A DNA stretch of 64,000 nucleotides, taken from positions 5,580,001-5,644,000 of the forward strand of contig NZ_CP087164.1 of the NCBI RefSeq assembly GCF_021172045.1, read 5' to 3'. Shown piece after piece: positions 1 through 8,156 of the stretch; within the stretch, counting starts at the first letter, position 1, and the number at the start of each line of letters is the position of its first letter. Under the pieces are notes generated by a model that saw only the letters and a program-made list of their open reading frames with translations, searched no databases and was not told the DNA's origin. The position numbers and the translations under genes were made by a program. Origin of the DNA: Capillimicrobium parvum. GTDB lineage: Bacteria; Actinomycetota; Thermoleophilia; Solirubrobacterales; Solirubrobacteraceae.

Positions 1-2
1 CC

Positions 3-269
3 CACGGGATCGGGCTCGTCTCGCACGAGGCGCCGCGCCTGGCGCAGGGCACCGCCAACCCGCATCGCTATCCGGCCGCCCACCGTGACCTCCCGCTCGA
101 GGCGGGCATGGCCGTCTCGATCGAGACCACGCTGGCCCACCCACGCCTCGGCTACGTGAAGCTCGAGGACACGGTGGCGGTCACCACCGACGGATGCGAG
201 GGCTACGGCGACGGTGGCCGCAGCTGGAATGTCATCGACACGAAACGGAAGATGAGGACGCGAGCGTGA
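3..269 (+). CDS. M24 family (Xaa-Pro peptidase-like) protein, C-terminal fragment
   Basis: The window opens inside this gene; only the last 88 codons are present. The visible part has the late M24 pita-bread landmarks: HGIGLVSHE (metal-ligand His region), then SIET and KLEDTVAV, which carry the two late Glu ligands. It closely resembles the end of the complete M24 gene at 45594-46751, so the two are paralogs. The TGA stop overlaps the GTG start of the next gene (GTGA, 266-269), which suggests translational coupling. The substrate cannot be read from sequence; M24 proteins include aminopeptidase P, creatinase and ectoine-hydrolase types. Confidence 0.85.
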   Translation, partial: HGIGLVSHEAPRLAQGTANPHRYPAAHRDLPLEAGMAVSIETTLAHPRLGYVKLEDTVAVTTDGCEGYGDGGRSWNVIDTKRKMRTRA

Positions 270-1453
270 CGACCACGAGAGGAGCGACCGCGACGGACGG
301 CGCTGCGGTCAAGGAGGCCCTCCGGCAACGAGCCGCGGACCTGGTGCCGGACCTGTCGGAGCGTGCGAGGGAGATCGACGACGCGCGCCGGCTTGACCCT
401 CATATCGTCGATCGCCTCCATGCCGCCGGGCTGCTCAGCGCGGCGAACCCCTGGCGGTTCGGCGGCGAGGGCGAATACGACGCCCTTCTCGCGGCGACGT
501 ACGAGCTGGGACGCGCCTCGGGATCCGTGGCGTGGTGTCACGCGGTCTGGACGCAGCACAACTGGATGGCCGGGCTGTGGCCCGAGGAGTTCCAGAGCGA
601 GTACTTCGACGCCACCGGCCGCGTGCTGTGCTCGTCGGCGTTCAACCCGGCCGGGGCGAAGGTCGAGCCGGCAGACGGCGGCTATCGGGTCCGCGGGCGA
701 TGGAATGCCGCCAGCGGCTGCGACAACGCGCGTTGGCTGATGCTCGGCGCCGTGCTGCCGGAGCGCAAGCTCGGGTTCCTGATGGTGCCACGCGACGACC
801 TGGAGATCGTCGACACATGGTTCGTCTCCGGCCTGCAGGGGACGGGGAGCAAGGACATCGCGATCGCGGAGGCGTTCGTGCCCGACCATCGTGTGGTCAC
901 GGCGGAGTACCTGACCGAGGTCCGCGACGCCGGATCCGATCGACCCTCGTCGGCGCTGCCGATCTGGCCTCTCGTGACGCTCAGCCTCACGTACGCCACG
1001 ATGGGCATGGTCGCCGGCGCCCTGGAGGCGTTCGAGGGCAAGCTCCGATCCGGGGCCACGAGCATCGCGGGCAACCGGCCGGCCGACGAGCCCGCCGTCC
1101 AACTGCGGCTGAGCGAGTCGGCCGCCGAGCTGGACGCGGCGCTCCTGTTGTCGGAGCGCTCCGTCCAGGACATGCTTGAGCGAGCGCGGTCGGGCAACCT
1201 GCCCGTGCTGTCGGACCGCCTGGTGTACGCCCGCGACCGCGCATACGCGTCGACGCTCACGGTGCGCGCGATCAATCGGCTCTTCGACGCGAGCGGGGCG
1301 TCCGGGCTGTACGCCGAGGCGCCGATCCAGCGCTTCCACCGTGACGTCCACGCGGGGTCGCATCACCCCGGCCATTCCTGGGACGTGTACGGAGTCCACT
1401 ACGGCCGGGATCGCCTGGGGCTCGACCTGAGCCCGACGGCGCGGCTCCTCTGA
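266..1453 (+). CDS. Acyl-CoA dehydrogenase-fold flavin monooxygenase (HsaA/group D-like)
   Basis: A 395-residue protein with the acyl-CoA dehydrogenase fold. The N-terminal helical part contains LSAANPWRFGGEG and GRASGSVAWCHAVW. The C-terminus has a Arg/His-rich stretch (QRFHRDVHAGSHH) followed by GRDRLG, as in two-component flavin-dependent hydroxylases such as HsaA-type enzymes rather than true acyl-CoA dehydrogenases. Such enzymes hydroxylate aromatic or related rings using reduced flavin from a separate reductase. I chose GTG 266, which overlaps the upstream stop and has a GAGG element 8 nt upstream; an earlier in-frame start at 194 lies inside the upstream gene. No dedicated flavin reductase is adjacent; the PPOX-like protein at 4936 is a remote candidate. 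Confidence 0.8.
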   Translation: MTTTRGATATDGAAVKEALRQRAADLVPDLSERAREIDDARRLDPHIVDRLHAAGLLSAANPWRFGGEGEYDALLAATYELGRASGSVAWCHAVWTQHNWMAGLWPEEFQSEYFDATGRVLCSSAFNPAGAKVEPADGGYRVRGRWNAASGCDNARWLMLGAVLPERKLGFLMVPRDDLEIVDTWFVSGLQGTGSKDIAIAEAFVPDHRVVTAEYLTEVRDAGSDRPSSALPIWPLVTLSLTYATMGMVAGALEAFEGKLRSGATSIAGNRPADEPAVQLRLSESAAELDAALLLSERSVQDMLERARSGNLPVLSDRLVYARDRAYASTLTVRAINRLFDASGASGLYAEAPIQRFHRDVHAGSHHPGHSWDVYGVHYGRDRLGLDLSPTARLL

Positions 1454-1458
1454 CCCCC

Positions 1459-2262
1459 ATGGCGATCGCGCGCACCGGGACGGCGCCGCCGCAGTTCAGA
1501 GCTGCGCTGGCATCCGATCAGCCGCTGTTCGGAGCCTGGCTGCAGCTCGAGAGCCCGCTGGTCGCCGAGGCGATCGGTCACGTGGGATTCGACTGGGTCG
1601 GCATCGACACCCAGCACGGCATGATCGGCTACACGGGGATGCTGTCGATGCTGCAGGCGCTGGCCATCTCCGGCACGCCGTCGATCGTGCGCGTCTCCAC
1701 GAACGACCAGGGAGCGATCGGCCGGGCGCTCGACTCCGGCGCGCACGGCGTCATCGTGCCCCTGATCGAGAGCGCCGACGCTGCGGCGCGAGCGGTCGCC
1801 GCCTGCCGGTATCCGCCCGACGGGGTCCGCAGTTGGGGACCCATCCGCCCGTCGCTGGCTGATCCCGGCGTCGGAGTCCGCGACGGCGACATGCGCGCCG
1901 CCTGCATCGTGATGGTCGAGACCCGCGCCGGTGTCGAGCACGTCGAGGAGATCGCGCGGGTCCCCGGTGTGGACGGGATCCTCGTTGGACCGGCGGATCT
2001 CGGCATCTCGCTCGGCGGGTCGCCCGGTGAGACCCTCACGAGCGAGGTCAACGACGCATCGGTGCGGGAGATCGCCCGGGCGTGCCGTGACGCGGGGGTC
2101 GCCATGGGCTCCCTGGCGCCAAGTCCCCAGCGTGTCGACGAGTACGTCCGCGCGGGATGCCGGTTCGTCGCCGCTCACCGGGATCTGCAGTCGATGATGA
2201 CCGCCGCCGTCGACGCGCTCACCGTGGCGCGGGGGACGAGCACACGGCCGAGCGGGCCGTAG
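1459..2262 (+). CDS. HpcH/HpaI-family aldolase
   Basis: A 267-residue TIM-barrel class II aldolase of the HpcH/HpaI/citrate lyase family. FGAWLQLESPLVAEAIG and DWVGIDTQHG are the N-terminal signature. MVETRAGVEHVEEIA and GILVGPADLGISLG carry the Glu and Asp expected to bind the divalent metal. The family cleaves 2-keto-4-hydroxy acids to pyruvate plus an aldehyde, typically late in aromatic or sugar-acid catabolism. It starts 5 nt after the upstream monooxygenase gene, so the two are probably cotranscribed, with hydroxylation followed later by C-C cleavage. The precise substrate is unknown. Confidence 0.9.
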   Translation: MAIARTGTAPPQFRAALASDQPLFGAWLQLESPLVAEAIGHVGFDWVGIDTQHGMIGYTGMLSMLQALAISGTPSIVRVSTNDQGAIGRALDSGAHGVIVPLIESADAAARAVAACRYPPDGVRSWGPIRPSLADPGVGVRDGDMRAACIVMVETRAGVEHVEEIARVPGVDGILVGPADLGISLGGSPGETLTSEVNDASVREIARACRDAGVAMGSLAPSPQRVDEYVRAGCRFVAAHRDLQSMMTAAVDALTVARGTSTRPSGP

Positions 2263-2267
2263 ACGAA

Positions 2268-2312
2268 CGGTCCATTCGGAGGTACGCGCCGCACGGACGG
2301 CCGCAATACCTT
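2268..2312 (+). promoter_or_regulatory. Palindromic operator 1 and -10 box upstream of XRE-cupin gene
   Basis: CGGTCCATTCGGAGGT at 2268-2283 is the most degenerate member of the window-wide palindrome family (consensus ACCTCCGAWCGGAGGT). After 23 nt comes TACCTT at 2307-2312, a good -10. The predicted transcription start falls within a few bases of the GTG at 2325, so the mRNA is nearly leaderless. The position implies that the regulator controls its own gene; this is inference. Confidence 0.6.
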
Positions 2313-2324
2313 TGCTGAGCGCCC

Positions 2325-2999
2325 GTGTCATCGCACAGACCGAACGACTCCGAGGGACTGGCAGAGGTTCCCCACTTCGTCACGAGCCGACTGCGAGCCA
2401 AGCGCCAGCAGACCGGGCTCAGCGTACGCGCGCTCGCACGGCTCGTCGACGTCTCACCGAGCTTCATCTCGCAGATCGAGAACGGCAAGGCCAACCCGTC
2501 CGTCGGGACGCTGCTGGCGATCGTCTCCGCCCTCGGGCTCTCGCTCGACGACCTGTTCGCGGAGACCGAGGACGCAGAGCCGGTCCCTGCGAGCGACGTC
2601 GGCGAGCTCGGGTCCGCCGCCCCGCCGCAGCCGCCGGCGTCCCGCGCATGGCACGGCGGATGGGTGCTGCGAGCAACCGACCGCCCGATCGTGGACCTCG
2701 CCGGCGGCGTGCGCTGGGAACGCCTGACCCCGGACGTGGACCCGGACGTGACGTTCCTCTACGTGCGGTACGACGTCGGCGGATCGTCCTCGCCCCCGGG
2801 GGCGCTGATGCAGCACAACGGCCGCGAGTACGGCCTCGTGCTGAGCGGCAGCCTCGGCGCCCAGGTGGGAGAGCAGACGTACGTGCTCGACCCCGGTGAC
2901 TCGATCGTGACCGACTGCACGATCCCGCATCGCTTCTGGACCATCGGCGACGAGCCGGCCATCGTGATCTGGACCATCATCCGCACCGACGCCGCCTGA
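2325..2999 (+). CDS. XRE-family regulator with C-terminal cupin (copy 1)
   Basis: A 224-residue regulator. Residues about 15-72 form an XRE helix-turn-helix; VSPSFISQIENGKANPSVGTL covers the recognition region and is almost identical in the paralogs at 26655 and 48705. The C-terminal half is a cupin sensor: NGREYGLVLSG, DPGDSIVTDCTIPHRFW, then a closing strand. HTH-cupin regulators bind small effectors in the cupin and act as repressors or activators. The GTG start lies about 12 nt after the -10 TACCTT and has no Shine-Dalgarno, fitting a near-leaderless mRNA. The operator at 2268 suggests autoregulation, and this protein is a prime candidate to bind the palindrome. Confidence 0.9.
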   Translation: MSSHRPNDSEGLAEVPHFVTSRLRAKRQQTGLSVRALARLVDVSPSFISQIENGKANPSVGTLLAIVSALGLSLDDLFAETEDAEPVPASDVGELGSAAPPQPPASRAWHGGWVLRATDRPIVDLAGGVRWERLTPDVDPDVTFLYVRYDVGGSSSPPGALMQHNGREYGLVLSGSLGAQVGEQTYVLDPGDSIVTDCTIPHRFWTIGDEPAIVIWTIIRTDAA

Positions 3000-3075
3000 C
3001 CATGAAGCGAGCGGGCGGCGCGCGGCCGCCCGGTCCCGAGACCGAGCGGCCGCTGCCGCATGCTCGCCTCCGGCT

Positions 3076-4812
3076 TCAGGCCACGGCGGGCTTGGCCGGC
3101 GCGATGCTGCGCGACGGCTCCTCGCTGATGGCCTGCGCCGCCCGGTAGGCGATCGCGATCATCGGCCCGAGCGTCCCGCCACCGGCCCAGTACGCGCGCG
3201 CCGCCGCCGACGCGACGCAGTTGCCGACTCCGTACAGACCTCGGATCGGCTGGCCGGCATGGTCGACCACCTGCGCCGAGGCGTTGATGCGCGGTCCGCC
3301 CTTGGTGTCGAGCGTGCCGCCCGAGAGCAGCGAGGCGTAGTACGGGCCCTGCGCGTCGAACGGGCGCATGACCGGGTTCTTGCGCGCCTGCGCCTCCTCC
3401 GACAGCGGCCCGCCGAACACCGTCAGCTCGACCTCCCGCTCACCGCGATGGAAGTCCTCGTCGACGCCGTTGTCCGCCATCTCGTTCCAGCGGCTGATCG
3501 TCTGCTCGAGGCGCGGCAGGAAGTCGTCGACGAGCTCGACCGGACCGGTGGTCTCCCGGAAACGCGCCAGGCGCTCACGGACGTTGGTGACGAGCTCCTC
3601 CAGCGTCTCGCCCCGGATGATGTGCGACTGATCGGAGTCGTCGGGCACGATGCTGTTGCCGTAGAACTCCTTGGCCGAGTTGTCCTGCGAGTACTGATCC
3701 CAGATCTGCACCATGACGCGGTTGGGGAACTCGCAGTTGAGCGGATCCCAGTCGTACATGCGCTGGATCAGCTCGTTGTAGGGCAGCTTCTCGTTGAAGC
3801 CGCGCTCGCCCTTGTAGTTGACGAGGATCATCGAGTCGCCGGCCACGGCGAACGTTCCGGACATGTGCGGATCCTTCTCCGCGACCCACTGCACGTTGAC
3901 GGCGCAGCGCCACGCGTACTGCATGTTGCCGAGCTCGGCGCCGATCGCCGAGCCGATGCGCACGAAGTCGCCCTCGTTGCTGCGCGCCGCACAGCCGCCG
4001 ATCGCCGGCACCGCGAGGAAGTTGTCGCGGAGCTCCTTGTCGTGCGTGAATCCGCCGGTGCCGAACAGGACCGCCTTGCGCGCGCCGACGCGGAGCGTCT
4101 CACCGTCGACCGTGGTCGCCACCACGCCGACGACCTCGTTGTCGTCGGTGGCGATGAGCCGCTGGACGCGATGGCCGGTCCGGATGTCGACGCCCGCTTC
4201 GTTCGCCGCCTTGGTCATGCCCCGGATCGCGATCTGGCCGCCGTCCGTCTCGTCCTCGTTGACACCGTCGGGCGTGAGGTGGCGAGCGTTCGCGACCTTG
4301 TCCTCCTCGAGGTTCGCCCAGTAGTCCGTCCAGTGCGGGGCGTGGCGCGCCGGCAGCGCGCCGCGGTCGGACAGGAGCTTGGCTGCCGGCCACGCGCTCT
4401 CGTAGATCCCCTTGTAGAGCGAGTACTCGAGCTCGCTCTGGCCGAGGGTCGGATGGTCGGGGTCATACTTCTCCGGCCGCGAGATGCGCGCGACGTAGCG
4501 CAGGAAGTCCTCCTCGCGGTCCTCCAGACCCTGCTCCTGGAGAAAGCCGTTGTTGGGCACCCAGTAGATGAAGGCGGACTTGATGGTGGTGCCCCCGACC
4601 TCGGGAGCCTTCTCGAGCAGGATGACGTCGTTGCCGAGCCAGCTCGTGAACAGGGCGGACGCCAGGCCGGCGCACCCGCCGCCGACGACGACGACGTCCG
4701 TCTCGACATCGAACTGCAGGTCGCGACTGGGTAGCGCCGAATCACGCGGCGCGACCGGTTCGTGCTTCGCCGCCCGGATCCGAAACGGCTGAGAGTGCCC
4801 GTTCTCCGACAA
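3076..4812 (-). CDS. FAD-dependent oxidoreductase, fumarate reductase/ketosteroid dehydrogenase type
   Basis: A 578-residue FAD_binding_2 flavoprotein. The dinucleotide motif VVVGGGCAGLASA lies near residue 40, an LLEKAPEVGGTT motif follows, and the C-terminus has LYGVGNCVASAAA and AGGGTLGPMIAIAYRAA, typical of the fumarate reductase/3-ketosteroid dehydrogenase superfamily. There is no signal peptide, so it is probably cytoplasmic and oxidises or reduces a C-C bond of a ring or acyl substrate. I place the start at TTG 4812, 6 nt after GGAGGG. The upstream TTG at 4878 falls inside the predicted -10 and cannot be transcribed from that promoter. The exact substrate is unknown. Confidence 0.85.
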   Translation of the reverse strand: MSENGHSQPFRIRAAKHEPVAPRDSALPSRDLQFDVETDVVVVGGGCAGLASALFTSWLGNDVILLEKAPEVGGTTIKSAFIYWVPNNGFLQEQGLEDREEDFLRYVARISRPEKYDPDHPTLGQSELEYSLYKGIYESAWPAAKLLSDRGALPARHAPHWTDYWANLEEDKVANARHLTPDGVNEDETDGGQIAIRGMTKAANEAGVDIRTGHRVQRLIATDDNEVVGVVATTVDGETLRVGARKAVLFGTGGFTHDKELRDNFLAVPAIGGCAARSNEGDFVRIGSAIGAELGNMQYAWRCAVNVQWVAEKDPHMSGTFAVAGDSMILVNYKGERGFNEKLPYNELIQRMYDWDPLNCEFPNRVMVQIWDQYSQDNSAKEFYGNSIVPDDSDQSHIIRGETLEELVTNVRERLARFRETTGPVELVDDFLPRLEQTISRWNEMADNGVDEDFHRGEREVELTVFGGPLSEEAQARKNPVMRPFDAQGPYYASLLSGGTLDTKGGPRINASAQVVDHAGQPIRGLYGVGNCVASAAARAYWAGGGTLGPMIAIAYRAAQAISEEPSRSIAPAKPAVA

Positions 4813-4877
4813 CTCTGTCCCTCCAATCGGGTTTGCGTCGGCCGGAGGCGCATGGCCGACGAGACAGGTGATGCTCA

Positions 4878-4921
4878 AGCGTACGGACGGCTCGAGGGGT
4901 GCAACACGTCCGATCGGAGGT
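4878..4921 (-). promoter_or_regulatory. Palindromic operator 2 and -10 box for the FAD oxidoreductase gene
   Basis: On the minus strand ACCTCCGATCGGACGT (4921-4906) is followed after 22 nt by TACGCT (4883-4878). Transcription would start near 4871, giving a leader of about 60 nt before the TTG at 4812. The spacing matches the other operators. The site lies between the PPOX gene, which ends at 4936, and this gene, so the oxidoreductase has its own regulated promoter even though it follows the ABC operon on the same strand. Confidence 0.75.
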
Positions 4922-4935
4922 ACTGGCGGTGGATC

Positions 4936-5412
4936 CTACGAGCCCTCGAGCTCAGGGTCGCCCGGGTACATGTGCACCACCTTCTCCGGCGTCACGCGCA
5001 GGACCACGCGAGGCTGTTGTGGATCCATCCAGGGGTACTCGTCGGCGCCGATGTACTTCCGGGCCATCTCGTTGATGTGCTCGTCGGCGCCGTCGCGCGT
5101 GGGCGCGGAGACGCGGCCCCGGATCTCCACGAACTCGTAGGGGTTCGCGAGGTTGACCACGTTGCAGGTGATCCGCCCGGTGCGCTCGGCGTTGCGCACC
5201 CAGGCCCGCCCACGGACCGAGTTGAGCACGACCTCGCGGCCGTCGGTGTCCACCCATACCGGGAGGGCGTGGATGCTGCCGTCGGGGGCCGTGGTGCAGA
5301 CGGTGCAGACGTTGCGATCGCGCAGCAGCCGGCAGACCTGCTCGTCGAGTCCGGTCAGCCGGCGGATCAGCAGCCCTCCGACCGTACTGGGGGACGGCGC
5401 GGAATCGGTCAT
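4936..5412 (-). CDS. PPOX/split-barrel flavin or F420-binding protein
   Basis: A 158-residue pyridoxamine-5'-phosphate-oxidase-like split barrel protein. NVCTVCTTAPDGSIHALPVWV is the first barrel strand pair, followed by VVLNSVRGRAWVRNAERTGRITCNVVN and YEFVEIRGRVS. Small actinobacterial members bind FMN, F420 or haem; some reduce unsaturated substrates with F420H2. The ATG overlaps the upstream ABC gene's stop (ATGA at 5409-5412), so it is translationally coupled to the transporter and probably processes the imported compound or supplies reduced flavin. Flavin versus F420 use cannot be decided from sequence. Confidence 0.8.
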   Translation of the reverse strand: MTDSAPSPSTVGGLLIRRLTGLDEQVCRLLRDRNVCTVCTTAPDGSIHALPVWVDTDGREVVLNSVRGRAWVRNAERTGRITCNVVNLANPYEFVEIRGRVSAPTRDGADEHINEMARKYIGADEYPWMDPQQPRVVLRVTPEKVVHMYPGDPELEGS

Positions 5413-8078
5413 CCAGCGGCGGGCGAGGAGCGGCGGGACGGCATGACCTTGCGCACGATCGTGCGGCCGTACGTCCTGGCCGCCTTGGCGGCGCCCGTCG
5501 TGTAGATGAGCAGGGCGATCAGCGTCAGCGCACCCGTCAGGATGAAGCTCGCACCGTCGCCGAGACCGAGGGTCGTCGGCATCGTCTGAGCCATGGCGAG
5601 CAGGATCGCGCCGAGCATGCAGCCGATGAACGTGCCCCGGCCGCCCAGCAGGCTCGCGCCGCCGAGGATCGGCGCCGCGATGGCCAGCAGCGTGTACTGA
5701 TTGCCGACGGTCGAGTCGCCGACGCCCACCTGGCCCGCGAGAAGGATGCCGGCAAACGCCGCGAGGATGCTGCAGACCACGTAGGAGAGCGAGCGCAGAC
5801 GGGGAGCGTTGACGCCGAGCCGGTAGGCGAACTGCGGGTTCAGACCCGTCGCGCGGAGCCTCAGCCCCTGCCCCGTGGAACGCAGCAGCCGGTCGGCGAT
5901 GAGGAACAGGACCGCCAGGACGACCATGGGCCACGGGATGAAGCTGATCTTGCTGGTCAGTCCGTTGGTCAGATCGAGGCTGATGGATCCGGCCGCCGTC
6001 GGGCGCAGCAGCAACCCGATGCCCTGCAGGATGCCCAACGTCGCGATCGTGGCGATGACGGGGGAGATCCTCACGCGTTCGACGAGCGTCGCGTTGACCG
6101 AGCCGACGACGATGCCGACCCCGATCGCGACGAGGATCGATACCACCAGGCCGCCGATCAGAGAGGTGGTGGTGACGATGAACGACAGCAGCGCGACCGT
6201 GACGCCCATGAGCGCGCCGACGGACACGTCGATGCCACCGACGAACATGACCGCGAACTCCGCGGCGGCGACCGCCGCGAGAGGCAGGGCGAACAGCAGG
6301 ACGTTGTACAGGCTCGCCGACGTGAGGAACGTGTCGTTGCGGCTCTGCGTGTACGCGCCGAGCGCGACGAGCATCAGGACGAGCAGACCGAGCCGCATGG
6401 CCTCGGGGTGGTTGCGCACGAGCTGACGCAGCGCGCCGGGCGGCTTGGCCGCCTCGGGCACGACGGTCTCCGCAGCCGCCGTCCTGACCGCCGCCGCGTC
6501 CTCGCCGCTGCGATCGGACTCGACCGCGAACGCCTCGACGATGCGCTCCTCCGTCGCCGTGGCCCCAGGCAGCTCGGCGACGATCACGCCGCGCGATGCG
6601 ACGAGGATCCGATCGCAGAGCCCGGCCAGCTCGGAGGCGTCGGACGACACCAGGACGACCGCGAGCCCGCGCTTCGCGCTGTCGCGCAGCATGTGGTAGA
6701 TGTCGATGCGCGAGCGGACGTCGACGCCCTGGGTCGGCTCGTCGATGAGCAGGACGTCCGGCTCGGTCGCCAGCACGCGTCCGAGCGCGACCTTCTGCTG
6801 GTTGCCGCCCGACAGCGACGTGATCGGGTCCTCGGCTGAGCCGAGGCGGATGCCGAAGGTGTCGACGCTCTCGCGGACCTGGCCCTTCTCCTTCGCCCAG
6901 CTGAGGACCCCCGCGGTGGAGAGCTTGCCCAGGACGCCGACCACCAGGTTCTCCCGGATGGCCAGCGACTGGAACAGCGACTCCCGGCGACGGTCGCTGG
7001 AGAGCAGCGCCACGCCGGCGCCGACGCTCTGCCCGAAGCTCGTGACCGGCGATCCCTTGACGTCCAGCCTGCCGTCGGGCACGTCGATCGCGGCCAGGCC
7101 GCGCAGCAGCTCGAGCTGGCCGTTGTCGTCCGCGCCGGCGATGCCGACGATCTCCCCGGCGCGGATGGCGAGATCGACCGGGCCGTATCCGATGCCCCGA
7201 AGCTCGCTGGCGGCGAGAAGCGGCTCGCCGATCTCGTCGGGACGGGCCCGGTCGGGGAACTCGACGTCCACGCTCGTGCCGGCCATGAGCTCGACGAGCC
7301 GGTTGGTGTCGACCTCGTCCCGTCCATACGTTCCCTGCCAGATCCCGTCGCGCAGGACCGAGATGCGATCCGCGACGCGGAACACCTCGGAGAGGCGATG
7401 TGTGACGAACACGACGCCACAGCCGTCCGCGGCCGCTCTGCTCATCAGATCGAGCGCGATGGCGACCCCCGCGGCGTCCAGCGCGGATGTCGCCTCGTCG
7501 AGCAGCAGCACGGCGGGTTTCGCCATCAGCGCCCGAGCGATCTCCAGCAACTGGCGGTCACCCGGCGACAGCGTGTCGGCCAACGCGGTCACCGGGATCC
7601 GGTCGAGGCCGAAGTCACGCACCCGTTCGCTCGCCCACTGGTCGACCCTGCGATAGGCCGGACGCTGGCTCACGGGCGTCCCCAGATACAGGTTCTGCGC
7701 CACGGTGAGGTCGGTGAGCACCGACCCGTCCTGGAAGACCGTCAACGCGCCGTGGCGCTGCGACTCCCACGGCGTGTGCCTGGTGCAGGACGAACCATCG
7801 ATCTCGACCGTGCCCGTGTCGGGTCTGACGGTGCCGCTGACGATCCCGACCAAGGTCGACTTGCCCGATCCGTTCTCGCCCACCAGCCCGTGAACCTCAC
7901 CGCGGCGCAGCTCGAAGTCGCCCTGCTGCAGCGCCCTGACCACGCCGTAGCTCTTGGAGATCCCCTTGGCCACGAGCGGCAGCCGCGCGTCGGTGGACGG
8001 TCCAGAGGCAACCGCATCCGGGCGGCCGGTCGGGACGGTCTTGCTCACCAGGTTCTCGCTCTCTTGCGACACTTTCAT
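5409..8078 (-). CDS. Ribose-type ABC importer: ATPase fused to permease
   Basis: An 889-residue fusion of an RbsA-like double ATPase with an RbsC-like permease. The first ATPase has Walker A GENGSGKST, signature LSPGDRQ and Walker B VLLLDEATSALD. The second has the usual degenerate Walker A (GADDNGQ), signature LSGGNQQ and Walker B VLLIDEPTQGVD. From about residue 555 follow the hydrophobic helices of a BPD_transp_2 permease, including VGGIDVSVGALMG. With the separate permease at 9460 the complex would have two different membrane subunits. I prefer ATG 8078; a TTG at 8135 with an AGGGG element is an alternative. Cargo unknown; the family carries sugars but also autoinducers and cyclic alcohols. 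Confidence 0.9.
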   Translation of the reverse strand: MKVSQESENLVSKTVPTGRPDAVASGPSTDARLPLVAKGISKSYGVVRALQQGDFELRRGEVHGLVGENGSGKSTLVGIVSGTVRPDTGTVEIDGSSCTRHTPWESQRHGALTVFQDGSVLTDLTVAQNLYLGTPVSQRPAYRRVDQWASERVRDFGLDRIPVTALADTLSPGDRQLLEIARALMAKPAVLLLDEATSALDAAGVAIALDLMSRAAADGCGVVFVTHRLSEVFRVADRISVLRDGIWQGTYGRDEVDTNRLVELMAGTSVDVEFPDRARPDEIGEPLLAASELRGIGYGPVDLAIRAGEIVGIAGADDNGQLELLRGLAAIDVPDGRLDVKGSPVTSFGQSVGAGVALLSSDRRRESLFQSLAIRENLVVGVLGKLSTAGVLSWAKEKGQVRESVDTFGIRLGSAEDPITSLSGGNQQKVALGRVLATEPDVLLIDEPTQGVDVRSRIDIYHMLRDSAKRGLAVVLVSSDASELAGLCDRILVASRGVIVAELPGATATEERIVEAFAVESDRSGEDAAAVRTAAAETVVPEAAKPPGALRQLVRNHPEAMRLGLLVLMLVALGAYTQSRNDTFLTSASLYNVLLFALPLAAVAAAEFAVMFVGGIDVSVGALMGVTVALLSFIVTTTSLIGGLVVSILVAIGVGIVVGSVNATLVERVRISPVIATIATLGILQGIGLLLRPTAAGSISLDLTNGLTSKISFIPWPMVVLAVLFLIADRLLRSTGQGLRLRATGLNPQFAYRLGVNAPRLRSLSYVVCSILAAFAGILLAGQVGVGDSTVGNQYTLLAIAAPILGGASLLGGRGTFIGCMLGAILLAMAQTMPTTLGLGDGASFILTGALTLIALLIYTTGAAKAARTYGRTIVRKVMPSRRSSPAAG

Positions 8079-8156
8079 CGGTATGGCGTTGGGCTTGACG
8101 AGCTGCTTGGTGAGGCGCGCCGGGCGCCCCACCAAGCCCCTGCGGCTCAGAGGCGC

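Noticed and set aside
4818-4834. CCTCCAATCGGG as another operator copy
   Set aside because: Mismatches in the core, and the Shine-Dalgarno of the FAD gene explains the CCTCC; no -10 in register.
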